From positions 47,312 to 111,311 of the forward strand of contig JAJQJQ010000108.1 of the NCBI GenBank assembly GCA_028622995.1: a DNA stretch of 64,000 nt. Reading direction: 5' to 3'. Below are positions 38,401 to 47,933 of this stretch, piece by piece (the stretch's first letter is position 1; each line of letters starts with the position of its first letter). A program made the position numbers and the translations under genes. Below the pieces are notes generated by a model. The model was not told the origin of the DNA. It did not search any database and saw nothing but the letters and a program-made list of their open reading frames with translations. This stretch comes from Panagrolaimus kolymaensis (lineage: Eukaryota > Nematoda > Chromadorea > Rhabditida > Panagrolaimidae).

Positions 38401-41400
38401 ATGTCAGTTATTAAATCAGGCAATGTCTGAAAATAAAAGAAACCCTGAATCTACAAAAAAATTAAAAGCTATTGATTTTTTTTATTATTCTTTACTAAAT
38501 ATTTGTCACAAGCTTTTCGGCGTGATGATGCTTTTCAAGAAGAAATCCACCGAAATAGTAAGCTTTTCGGCGTGATGATGCTTTTCAAGAAGCAATCCAC
38601 CGAAATAGTAAGCTTTTCGGCGTGATGATGCTTTTCAAGAAGCAATCCACCGAAATAGTAATGTCAGTTATTAAATCAGGCAATGTCTGAAATTATAAAA
38701 AACCCTCATTCAACCAAAAAATAAAAAACTATGGAATTTTTTTATTATTCTTTACTAAATATTTGTCACAAGCTTTTCGGCGTGATGATGCTTTTCAAGA
38801 AGCATTCCAACGAAATTGTAAGCTTTTCGGCGTGATGATGCTTTTCAAGAAGAAATCCACCGAAATAGTAAGCTTTTCGGCGTGATGATGCTTTTCAAGA
38901 AGCAATCCACCGAAATAGTAAGCTTTTCGGCGTGATGATGCTTTTCAAGAAGCATCCACCGAAATAGTAATGTCAGTTATTAAATCAGGCAATGTCTGAA
39001 ATTATAAAAAACCCTCATTCAACCAAAAAATAAAAAACTATGGAATTTTTTTATTATTCTTTACTAAATATTTGTCACAAGCTTTTCGGCGTGATGATGC
39101 TTTTCAAGAAGCATTCCAACGAAATTGTAAGCTTTTCGGCGTGATGATGCTTTTCAAGAAGAAATCCACCGAAATAGTAAGCTTTTCGGCGTGATGATGC
39201 TTTTCAAGAAGCAATCCACCGAAATAGTAAGCTTTTCGGCGTGATGATGCTTTTCAAGAAGCAATCCACCGAAATAGTAATGTCAGTTATTAAATCAGGC
39301 AATGTCTGAAATTATAAAAAACCCTCATTCAACCAAAAAATAAAAAACTATGGAATTTTTTTATTATTCTTTACTAAATATTTGTCACAAGCTTTTCGGC
39401 GTGATGATGCTTTTCAAGAAGCATTCCAACGAAATTGTAAGCTTTTCGGCGTGATGTTGCTTTTCAAGAAGCAATCCACCGAAATAGTAATGTCAGTTAT
39501 TAAATCAGGCAATGTCTGAAATTATAAAAAACCCTCATTCAACCAAAAAATAAAAAACTATGGAATTTTTTTATTATTCTTTACTAAATATTTGTCACAA
39601 GCTTTTCGGCGTGATGATGCTTTTCAAGAAGCATTCCAACGAAATTGTAAGCTTTTCGGCGTGATGATGCTTTTCAAGAAGAAATCCACCGAAATAGTAA
39701 GCTTTTCGGCGTGATGATGCTTTTCAAGAAGAAATCCACCGAAATAGTAAGCTTTTCGGCGTGATGATGCTTTTCAAGAAGCAATCCACCGAAATAGTAA
39801 GCTTTTCGGCGTGATGATGCTTTTCAAGAAGCAATCCACCGAAATAGTAATGTCAGTTATTAAATCAGGCAATGTCTGAAATTATAAAAAACCCTCATTC
39901 AACCAAAAAATAAAAAACTATGGAATTTTTTTATTATTCTTTACTAAATATTTGTCACAAGCTTTTCGGCGTGATGATGCTTTTCAAGAAGCATTCCAAC
40001 GAAATTGTAAGCTTTTCGGCGTGATGTTGCTTTTCAAGAAGCAATCCACCGAAATAGTAATGTCAGTTATTAAATCAGGCAATGTCTGAAATTATAAAAA
40101 ACCCTCATTCAACCAAAAAATAAAAAACTATGGAATTTTTTTATTATTCTTTACTAAATATTTGTCACAAGCTTTTCGGCGTGATGATGCTTTTCAAGAA
40201 GCATTCCAACGAAATTGTAAGCTTTTCGGCGTGATGATGCTTTTCAAAAAGAAATCCACCGAAATAGTAAGCTTTTCGGCGTGATGATGCTTTTCAAGAA
40301 GCAATCCACCGAAATAGTAAGCTTTTCGGCGTGATGATGCTTTTCAAGAAGCAATCCACCGAAATAGTAATGTCAGTTATTAAATCAGGCAATGTCTGAA
40401 ATTATAAAAAACCCTCATTCAACCAAAAAATAAAAAACTATGGAATTTTTTTATTATTCTTTACTAAATATTTGTCACAAGCTTTTCGGCGTGATGATGC
40501 TTTTCAAGAAGCAATCCACCGAAATAGTAATGTCAGTTATTAAATCAGGCAATGTCTGAAAATAAAAGAAACCCTGAATCAACAAAAAAATTAAAAGCTA
40601 TTAATTTTTTTTATTATTCTTTACTAAATATTTGTCACATGCTTTTCGGCGTGATGATGCTTTTCAAGAAGAAATCCACCGAAATAGTAAGCTTTTCGGC
40701 GTGATGATGCTTTTCAAGAAGCAATCCACCGAAATAGTAAGCTTTTCGGCGTGATGATGCTTTTCAAGAAGCAATCCACCGAAATAGTAATGTCAGTTAT
40801 TAAATCAGACAATGTCTGAAATTATAAAAAACCCTCATTCAACCAAAAAATAAAAAACTATGGAATTTTTTTATTATTCTTTACTAAATATTTGTCACAA
40901 GCTTTTCGGCGTGATGATGCTTTTCAAGAAGCATTCCAACGAAATTGTAAGCTTTTCGGCGTGATGATGCTTTTCAAGAAGCAATCCACCGAAATAGTAA
41001 TGTCAGTTATTAAATCAGGCAATGTCTAAAAATAAAAGAAACCCTGAATCAACAAAAAAATTAAAAGCTATTGATTTTTTTTATTATTCTTTACTAAATA
41101 TTTGTCACAAGCTTTTCGGCGTGATGATGCTTTTCAAGAAGCATTCCAACGAAATTGTAAGCTTTTCGGCGTGATGATGCTTTTCAAGAAGAAATCCACC
41201 GAAATAGTAAGCTTTTCGGCGTGATGATGCTTTTCAAGAAGCAATCCACCGAAATAGTAATGTCAGTTATTAAATCAGGCAATGTCTGAAATTATAAAAA
41301 ACCCTCATTCAACCAAAAAATAAAAAACTATGGAATTTTTTTATTATTCTTTACTAAATATTTGTCACAAGCTTTTCGGCGTGATGTTGCTTTTCAAGAA

Positions 41401-43216
41401 GCATTCCAACGAAATAGTAAGCTTTTCGGCGTGATGATGCTTTTCAAGAAGAAATCCACCGAAATAGTAAGCTTTTCGGCGTGATGATGCTTTTCAAGAA
41501 GAAATCCACCGAAATAGTAAGCTTTTCGGCGTGATGATGCTTTTCAAGAAGCAATCCACCGAAATAGTAATGTCAGTTATTAAATCAGGCAATGTCTGAA
41601 ATTATAAAAAACCCTCATTCAACCAAAAAATAAAAAACTATGGAATTTTTTTATTATTCTTTACTAAATATTTGTCACAAGCTTTTCGGATTGATGATGC
41701 TTTTCAAGAAGCATTCCAACGAAATTGTAAGCTTTTCGGCGTGATGATGCTTTTCAAGAAGAAATCCACCGAAATAGTAAGCTTTTCGGCGTGATGATGC
41801 TTTTCAAGAAGCAATCCACCGAAATAGTAATGTCAGTTATTAAATCAGGCAATGTCTGAAATTATAAAAAACCCTCATTCAACCAAAAAATAAAAAACTA
41901 TGGAATTTTTTTATTATTCTTTACTAAATATTTGTCACAAGCTTTTCGGATTGATGATGCTTTTCAAGAAGCATTCCAACGAAATTGTAAGCTTTTCGGC
42001 GTGATGATGCTTTTCAAGAAGAAATCCACCGAAATAGTAAGCTTTTCGGCGTGATGATGCTTTTCAAGAAGCAATCCACCGAAATAGTAATGTCAGTTAT
42101 TAAATCAGGCAATGTCTGAAATTATAAAAAACCCTCATTCAACCAAAAAATAAAAAACTATGGAATTTTTTTATTATTCTTTACTAAATATTTGTCACAA
42201 GCTTTTCGGATTGATGATGCTTTTCAAGAAGCATTCCAACGAAATTGTAAGCTTTTCGGCGTGATGATGCTTTTCAAGAAGAAATCCACCGAAATAGTAA
42301 GCTTTTCGGCGTGATGATGCTTTTCAAGAAGCAATCCACCGAAATAGTAATGTCAGTTATTAAATCAGGCAATGTCTGAAATTATAAAAAACCCTCATTC
42401 AACCAAAAAATAAAAAACTATGGAATTTTTTTATTATTCTTTACTAAATATTTGTCACAAGCTTTTCGGCGTGATGATGCTTTTCAAGAAGCATTCCAAC
42501 GAAATTGTAAGCTTTTCGGCGTGATGATGCTTTTCAAGAAGAAATCCACCGAAATAGTAAGCTTTTCGGCGTGATGATGCTTTTCAAGAAGCAATCCACC
42601 GAAATAGTAATGTCAGTTATTAAATCAGGCAATGTCTGAAATTATAAAAAACCCTCATTCAACCAAAAAATAAAAAACTATGGAATTTTTTTATTATTCT
42701 TTACTAAATATTTGTCACAAGCTTTTCGGATTGATGATGCTTTTCAAGAAGCATTCCAACGAAATTGTAAGCTTTTCGGCGTGATGATGCTTTTCAAGAA
42801 GAAATCCACCGAAATAGTAAGCTTTTCGGCGTGATGATGCTTTTCAAGAAGCAATCCACCGAAATAGTAATGTCAGTTATTAAATCAGGCAATGTCTGAA
42901 ATTATAAAAAACCCTCATTCAACCAAAAAATAAAAAACTATGGAATTTTTTTATTATTCTTTACTAAATATTTGTCACAAGCTTTTCGGATTGATGATGC
43001 TTTTCAAGAAGCATTCCAACGAAATTGTAAGCTTTTCGGCGTGATGATGCTTTTCAAGAAGAAATCCACCGAAATAGTAAGCTTTTCGGCGTGATGATGC
43101 TTTTCAAGAAGCAATCCACCGAAATAGTAAGCTTTTCGGCGTGATGATGCTTTTCAAGAAGCAATCCACCGAAATAGTAATGTCAGTTATTAAATCAGGC
43201 AATGTCTGAAATTATA
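32411..43216 (+). repeat. Long higher-order block with type C L (210/260/310-base units)
   Basis: Same SSSL organisation as 25167-30366, with more length variation and new variants: S with GAAGAAATCCACC, and a 49-base S with GAAGCATCCACC (about 33171, 35363, 35671, 35829, 36248). A private GGGAATGTC in L at 33211 and 35400 marks a duplication with a 2,189-base offset. The last part, 41681-43216, has 260-base units; most start with a TTTTCGGATTGATG S module (41681, 41941, 42201, 42721, 42981). Confidence 0.94.
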
Positions 43217-43516
43217 AAAACACTCATTCAACCAAAAAATAAAAAGTTATGGATTTTGTTTATTTTTCTATACTTAAAATTTGTCACAAGATTTTCGGCG
43301 TTATGAAGCCATTGAAGCTTGATTTCTTTAATTTTTGTAACTCAATTATAAAACTATGAATAATGCTGTGTTTCATTTTCTGATTTATTGGGCCATCCCG
43401 CGTTTATAAAATCCAAAAAATACATAATGAAAGAAAGTTTTTCTTTTTTCTTCAACGCTGGATGAAAGCCATTTAAGCTGGATTTCTTTAATTTTTGTTA
43501 CTCAATTATAAAACTA
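43217..43516 (+). repeat. Decayed array edge and a diverged pair of repeats 160 bases apart
   Basis: The last L (43180-43287) carries many substitutions, and the next S runs out after TTTTCGGCGTTATGA (43292-43306). Beyond it, about 55 bases at 43303-43358 recur with a few differences at 43462-43516. Both contain GATTTCTTTAATTTTTGT, at 43321 and 43481, exactly 160 bases apart, the same as the satellite monomer. The sequence itself no longer resembles L clearly. It lies in the remaining intron upstream of the first surviving vps-52 exon. Whether it is an ancient monomer or a chance spacing is not settled. Confidence 0.6.
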
Positions 43517-43532
43517 AGATATAGCGTTTTAG

Positions 43533-44211
43533 GCTCTAATCAATGGACAACAAGGTGAAATAGACGGTTTATTAAATCGCTTAGCAGCTGCATTAAAAAC
43601 TAAAAAAAATAATTAGTTTTTCAAATCAATAATTATGACATTATTTTAACTGTATTAGACGTAAATAATTTATTTAAAAACTCTCTCCAGCTTGAACGTT
43701 ATAAATTTTGTAGGAAAAGCTTCAAGGTGAAACCAAAGAACGAACAAGCTTTTGGGAACTTCAACAAACTAAAATAAATGCATATGTTGAAGAAGCCCTT
43801 TATTCTCATTTTCATTCATTAATTCAATTTGTAAATGAATGTGAACCTTTAATAGATCAAAATCATTCACAACTTTTGGCAAGGCATATTTGAAAAATAA
43901 TGCAACTTATTCGATCATTTGGATCTGATTGGAAACGAGCAATAGAAGCGATAAATCATGAAATATTGCAATCATTTACAAATTTTTAAAACGGAACAAA
44001 TATTTTACAGGTTTGATAGAATTTTAGCTTTAAAAAATAAAAAATGTTAAGAAACGAGGTTTAGACTGCTTTCACCCAATTCATACAATATTATCATCGC
44101 TTTAACAAAGTTTTATCGCATGAAGCTTTCAATGAATGTACTGTTAAGCAAGAACTTATCAATGTTCACCACATTACGATGGGGTAAAAAAAATATAAAC
44201 CTGTTTATTAA
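43533..44211 (+). pseudogene. vps-52: vps-52 pseudogene, 3' part only (GARP/EARP subunit)
   Basis: VPS52 is a subunit of the GARP and EARP tethering complexes, which act in retrograde transport to the trans-Golgi and in endosomal recycling. Three consecutive C-terminal exons are recognisable: 43533-43660, 43714-44010 and 44065-44211, with introns of 53 and 54 bases (GTAAAT...TTTTGTAG; GTTTGA...GGTTTAG), all joined in phase 0. Family landmarks read directly include INNYDIILTVL, YVEEALYSHF, FVNECEPLI, IRSFGSDWKRAI and YYHRFNKVLSHEAF. The gene is broken: exon 1 is one base short near 43610 (128 bases where 129 are needed), there are in-frame stops at 43891 (TGA), 43987 (TAA) and 44185 (TAA), and everything upstream is replaced by satellite. 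AATAAA at 44221 would be its poly(A) signal. Identification is secure; a role is very unlikely. Confidence 0.92.
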
Positions 44212-44289
44212 CAAAAATCAAATAAATTAATAAAGTATAACAATATAAAAGACAACAAAAAAAATACAATATAACAAAACATAAAGTGA
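44212..44289. other. Convergent 3' intergenic spacer, vps-52 / cosa-1
   Basis: A 78-base AT-rich gap between two converging stops. It has AATAAA at 44221-44226 on the plus strand for vps-52. On the minus strand the nearest AATAAA is 44209-44204, overlapping the last codons of the vps-52 remnant, and is the candidate cleavage signal for cosa-1. Confidence 0.6.
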
Positions 44290-45484
44290 CTAAAAAGTTT
44301 TAAACTCTGATTGATTATTGGAACGATTTTTGTGTTTTAGCAAAGCTCGCAGAATACCAGTTGATGCATCACTTATGTCAGCTTCAGATACGGTCGATAC
44401 GCAGCTTAGTTCAGCAATGTAAACTTCAGTCACAGCTGGCCCTTGAAGGCAAACCAAACCAGCTATTATCACAGCAACAGCAAGAAGAGCATAATCAGCT
44501 TGAACACGAGTGAGCTTCTCTTTGGTAAATGGTACCGGATTTCCAGAATGAACGGTTGTTAAAATCTTGGTATAAACAGCTTGTCGATTTAAAAGAGTGT
44601 AATCGAGGCAGAAGAGACAATATCGATAAAGATGCTCCACGTTGTCACCAAGTTGTGCTTCCCTTCTAACTGAAATATGGTTTAAGTAAAAAGTGATCAT
44701 AAAAGTTGAAAGCCATACTTAAAAGTTTCAAAAAGTTGATCATATATATGGCTGTAGAGCGCCTTGAGTTTAAGTTGAAGTTTAAAGTATCAAGCACACG
44801 CAATTCAGATTTTTGAATAGCTTCTTCAGTGTAGGGAAACCCCAGAGCTTGAAGACACTTACGAATATCAATTTTAAAGTGGTTCTAAAAATATCGAAAT
44901 AAGAATACAGCAAAAAAAAAAAAAGAAAGATAAAAACTTGCCTCACGCAAGCTGTGAAGTTTGGAAGCAATTTGAATAGCCGAACACATACGAAGAGTTA
45001 ATTGGCGTGATAGGGTGGTTTCTGTTTTCTCCCAAATTTTTTTCTTTTCTTGGATAGACTTATCACACATTGCCACCGTATCCCATAAGCTTAAAGCTTG
45101 AATATTCATATACCTAAAATGGAAAATATTATGCCGGTATTAAAAGGAAAAAGGCTTACCTATCAAAAATATCTAAAGCCAGATATTTGACATCATCAGG
45201 AAGCCGTAGTCGAACACAGATAGTGAATAGATATTGCACAGCTTCTTGCGTTAAATAAACACCAGAACCATCAGGTAAGTTTGCAACAAAATCAGCATTT
45301 TCAGAAACTAATACTGAAACAAATTCATCAGCTATCGATGCTGGTATTGAATATACATCATCAATAAAATCGGGTATCAGCGATCTTTTATAGCGACCAG
45401 AATTCTAAAAAATAATGGATATAATCAAACCTAAAGAAAAATAAAACATACAGATTGCGAACTTCGAGTATCATCATCAGACAT
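44290..45484 (-). CDS. cosa-1: COSA-1/CNTD1-like meiotic cyclin, five exons, apparently intact
   Basis: Cyclin-fold protein that marks and promotes meiotic crossover sites (COSA-1 in Caenorhabditis, CNTD1 in mammals). Exons on the minus strand: 45484-45452, 45404-45160, 45113-44942, 44884-44719, 44669-44290. The sum is 996 bases, 331 residues, close to mammalian CNTD1 (about 330). Introns are 47, 46, 57 and 49 bases. Start MSDDDTRSSQS; helical cyclin core with EAVQYLFTICVRLRLP (about residues 62-77), KYLALDIFDRYM (about 83-94), LRMCSAIQIASKL (about 131-143) and CLQALGFPYTEEAIQKSEL (about 160-178); family C-terminal stretch with DYALLAVAVIIAGLVC. Intron 3 must use a GC donor (GAG|GCAAGT at 44941), because the nearby GT gives an immediate stop. 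No stop or frameshift interrupts the model, in contrast to its neighbours. The upstream region is T/A-rich without an obvious TATA box. The family call rests on recalled similarity, not on a search. Confidence 0.88.
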
Positions 45485-45647
45485 TTTAACAAAATTAGCA
45501 TAAAAGTGTTTAGCAAAAAAAAAAGGGAACTTTTGAGAAAAAAAATTCTTTCATTGTTTTGCTGTAATTTGCGTTGCAAGAGTAAAGGATTACTGTGGCG
45601 GATCAATGAATTTTGAATTTTACAAAGTTTAAGACAAGTTCTCCGAC
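45485..45647. other. Short region upstream of cosa-1
   Basis: AT-rich, with poly-A/T runs. It must hold the cosa-1 promoter, read on the minus strand, unless that lies within the palindrome. No clear promoter element is visible. TAAGACAAGTTCTCCGA at 45630-45646 is matched in inverted form near 46784-46799, so the palindrome once reached slightly further. Confidence 0.5.
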
Positions 45648-46749
45648 AAAATTTTTTTTTTGACTAATCTTATGTAAAATTGGATGGATATTCAGAAAAA
45701 AATGGTCTCGAAGCTCAGAAAATTTTTCTCGACCTATGGCAGAAAATTTGCATATTTAACAAATAAATTCATGAAAAATCAGGGAGATGGTTACTTTTTT
45801 ATTCTTAACTATTTCTATAGGTTTTCAACCATGGAGAATCGAATGGCATACACCATTTATAGCTTAACATATCGTTATCATGGAGAAACAGCACTACCTC
45901 CATATATGTCCCTTCAAAACTTTTTTTCACGCTTTCACGGGGTTGATGGTATCAATAAGTAAAATGTTGCCCTGAATCTCCTCTATAAACGTGCCGGAAC
46001 AGCTTTTTTTTACACACGACTTTTTTCTGATGCCAAGCAATGCCAAGATTGGCGTGAATTCTGAAATCATGTTTTTTAAGGAAAAGTATTTTTTTATATA
46101 AGTAAAATGCAAATGTGGTAATTCAAAAGTTTCTTAAAATAATTTTTTAAATATATTTGTCAGTATAGAATTTTAAAAACAAATTTTAAATTTTTTCGTT
46201 CAGAAAAATTAACTCTAAAAATTAAATTTTGAAAGGTTAAATATATGTAAAAAATTATTTTAAGAAACTTTTGAATTATCACATTTGCATTTTACTTATA
46301 TAAAAAAATACTTTTCCTTAAAAAACATGATTTCAGAATTCACGCCAATCTTGGCATTGCTTGGCATCAGAAAAAAGTCGTGTGTAAAAAAAAGCTGTTC
46401 CGGCACGTTTATAGAGGAGATTCAGGGCAACATTTTACTTATTGATACCATCAACCCCGTGAAAGTGTGAAAAAAAGTTTTGAAGGGACATATATGGAGG
46501 TAGTGCTGTTTCTCCATGATAACGATATGTTAAGCTATAAATGGTGTATGCCATTCGATTCTCCATGGTTGAAAACCTATAGAAATAGTTAAGAATAAAA
46601 AAATAACCATCTCCCTGATTTTTCATGAATTTATTTGTTAAATATGCAAATTTTCTGCCATAGGTCGAGAAAAATTTTCTGAGCTTCGAGACCATTTTTT
46701 TCTGAATATCCATCCAATTTTACATAGGATTAGTCAAAAAAAAAATTTT
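45648..46749. repeat. Large near-perfect inverted repeat (511-base arms, 80-base spacer)
   Basis: Left arm 45648-46158 and right arm 46239-46749 are reverse complements of equal length. I count four differences by eye (cTTATG/cCTATG near the outer end, CGC/CAC, GTGGTA/GTGATA and TAAATA/TACATA near the centre), so identity is about 99%. The arms contain open frames of 92 and 61 codons whose copies differ by single residues. These are probably not genes: they have no recognisable domain and exist only because the arms are copies. Inverted homology resumes beyond the right arm at 46784-46799 after an extra stretch of about 34 bases. No target duplication or transposon terminus is obvious. A transcript across it would fold into a long hairpin. 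Confidence 0.95.
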
Positions 46750-47188
46750 CCCTACCAAAATCACAGTTAGAAGTAAAATATTCTCGGAGAATCCGTCTTA
46801 AGAGAAGGTCTACCAGAATTTTTAAACCGGGCGGCACAAAGAAATTTTTTATTTTTAATTTTTGTTATGAATCGGTTAAAAATGATGAGAAAAAATTATT
46901 GGCTGCAAGTTTTTTCTCAAAAGGTTAACAGGATATGCAGATTTTTTATATTGAAGTTGAAACCGTGCATTAACTTCAAAAATTCGGCTAAATTCACCCA
47001 TGAAGCATAAAAATTTGATTTTTATCCAATATTATGTAATCGAATATGGGTGTAAGAAATAATGGAATAATTAGGTGTTGTGGTTTAATTGTGGTAATTC
47101 CAGTATAATAAGTTGTGGTATGATTGGTGGTTTGGGATGGCCAGCTTTAATCAGCTGTTGGAAATAAACGAGAAGCAAATAATATACT
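46750..47188. other. Intergenic sequence without recognisable gene
   Basis: About 440 bases between the palindrome and the hAT element. It begins with the 34-base stretch absent from the left side of the palindrome and then the diverged inverted match at 46784-46799. The rest is AT-rich with AACCGGGCGGCACAAAG at about 46825. No open frame of note and no repeat shared with the satellite. Confidence 0.6.
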
Positions 47189-47196
47189 TTATTGAC

Positions 47197-47735
47197 CAGG
47201 GATGTCCGAACATGCCTTTGCTTCGATCCGAACTTCGAACATCCGAACGTTCGGACAAACGTAAAAAATCCGAACATTAATCCGAACATCCGAACATCTT
47301 TTAAAATCCCTTTAAAAACAGCAAATTCAAACCTTTTTTTCGCCTAAAAATGGCTTAATTAAAGCCATTTTATTACTAAACCTTGACATTTTACCAAAAT
47401 TTTCAAAGGATTGAAGAAAAATTAATTTTAAAAAATTTTCTTGAGTACCAAGGTTTCTTACCTCCAAATTTTATTTTAGTTTAAAATAAGTTTAAAAAGT
47501 TATGGTAACATAAATATTTGATGAAATCAACCAAAATAATAAAATTATGAAAAAAATAATGATTTTTGCTGGGTTTAAAGCAATTTTGGCAAGATTTTAT
47601 GCTTATTTATATGTTCGTATTATGTTCGGATGTTTGGGGTAAAATCCGAACATCGATCCGATCCAAAAATGTTCGGCAAAAGGTTCGAACATCCGAACTT
47701 CCGAACCCCGAACTCCGAACGTTCGGACATCCCTG
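47197..47735. mobile_element. Non-autonomous hAT transposon (MITE-like), 539 bases
   Basis: Perfect 15-base terminal inverted repeats, CAGGGATGTCCGAAC at 47197-47211 and its complement at 47721-47735, begin with the CAGGG typical of hAT elements. The element is flanked by a perfect 8-base direct duplication TTATTGAC (47189-47196 and 47736-47743), the length hAT transposases make. Both ends are packed with subterminal copies of TCCGAACAT or its complement, a usual feature of transposase-binding regions. The AT-rich interior has no transposase, so it would depend on an enzyme elsewhere. An intact duplication and perfect ends suggest a fairly recent insertion. Confidence 0.92.
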
Positions 47736-47743
47736 TTATTGAC

Positions 47744-47933
47744 CCCTCAAACTTTGGGTAATTAAACAGAAAAAGATTTGACACGAAGTTATCAAAATTA
47801 TTAAACTCGTTATAAAATACAATTTAAAGCAATATTTTAAAGAGAGAGAAAAAGAAAGCAAGCAAAAGTTAAAATACAAAAGAAAGAAAATGCAAGCAAA
47901 AGGCTTGCATCAAATCATAATCTTGCGAGTTGA
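47744..47933. other. Spacer between hAT element and envelope remnant
   Basis: 190 bases, AT-rich, with a GAGAGAGAAAAAGAAAG purine run near 47841. It lies downstream of the minus-strand envelope remnant. A membrane-spanning segment, expected after the last cysteine-rich part of such a glycoprotein, is not evident here. Confidence 0.5.

Larger units (their letters stand above)
1..43310 (+). repeat. Left satellite array (S/L two-module satellite)
   Basis: Continuous tandem satellite, open at the window edge. Two modules are seen. S is 50 bases (variants 47-49), usually beginning AAGCTT, with core TTTTCGGCG and GATGCTTTTCAAGAAGC and ending CGAAATAGT. L is 110/111 bases, AT-rich, beginning AAATTCATTTATT or AATGTCAGTTATT and ending ATATTTGTCAC. 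L comes in three main types by its middle: A (AAACCCTGAATCAAC), B (AAATCCTCATTAAACC) and C (AAACCCTCATTCAACC). L is always preceded by S, giving a 160/161-base monomer, and one to many extra S modules may be inserted. Short open frames inside the array are by-products of the repeat. No gene is seen in the array. Confidence 0.98.

Noticed and set aside
1..43310. CRISPR-like alternation of repeat (S) and spacer (L).
   Set aside because: L modules are themselves near-identical repeats, S modules abut each other directly, and the genes are eukaryotic with introns.
45388..45606. 72-codon minus-strand open frame upstream of cosa-1.
   Set aside because: It spans cosa-1 intron 1 and upstream sequence in another frame.
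45684..46713. 92- and 61-codon open frames in both arms of the palindrome as genes.
   Set aside because: No recognisable domain, and both copies exist because the arms are duplicates. Not supported as coding.
47071..47289. 72-codon minus-strand open frame.
   Set aside because: It crosses the left boundary of the hAT element and reads through its subterminal repeats.
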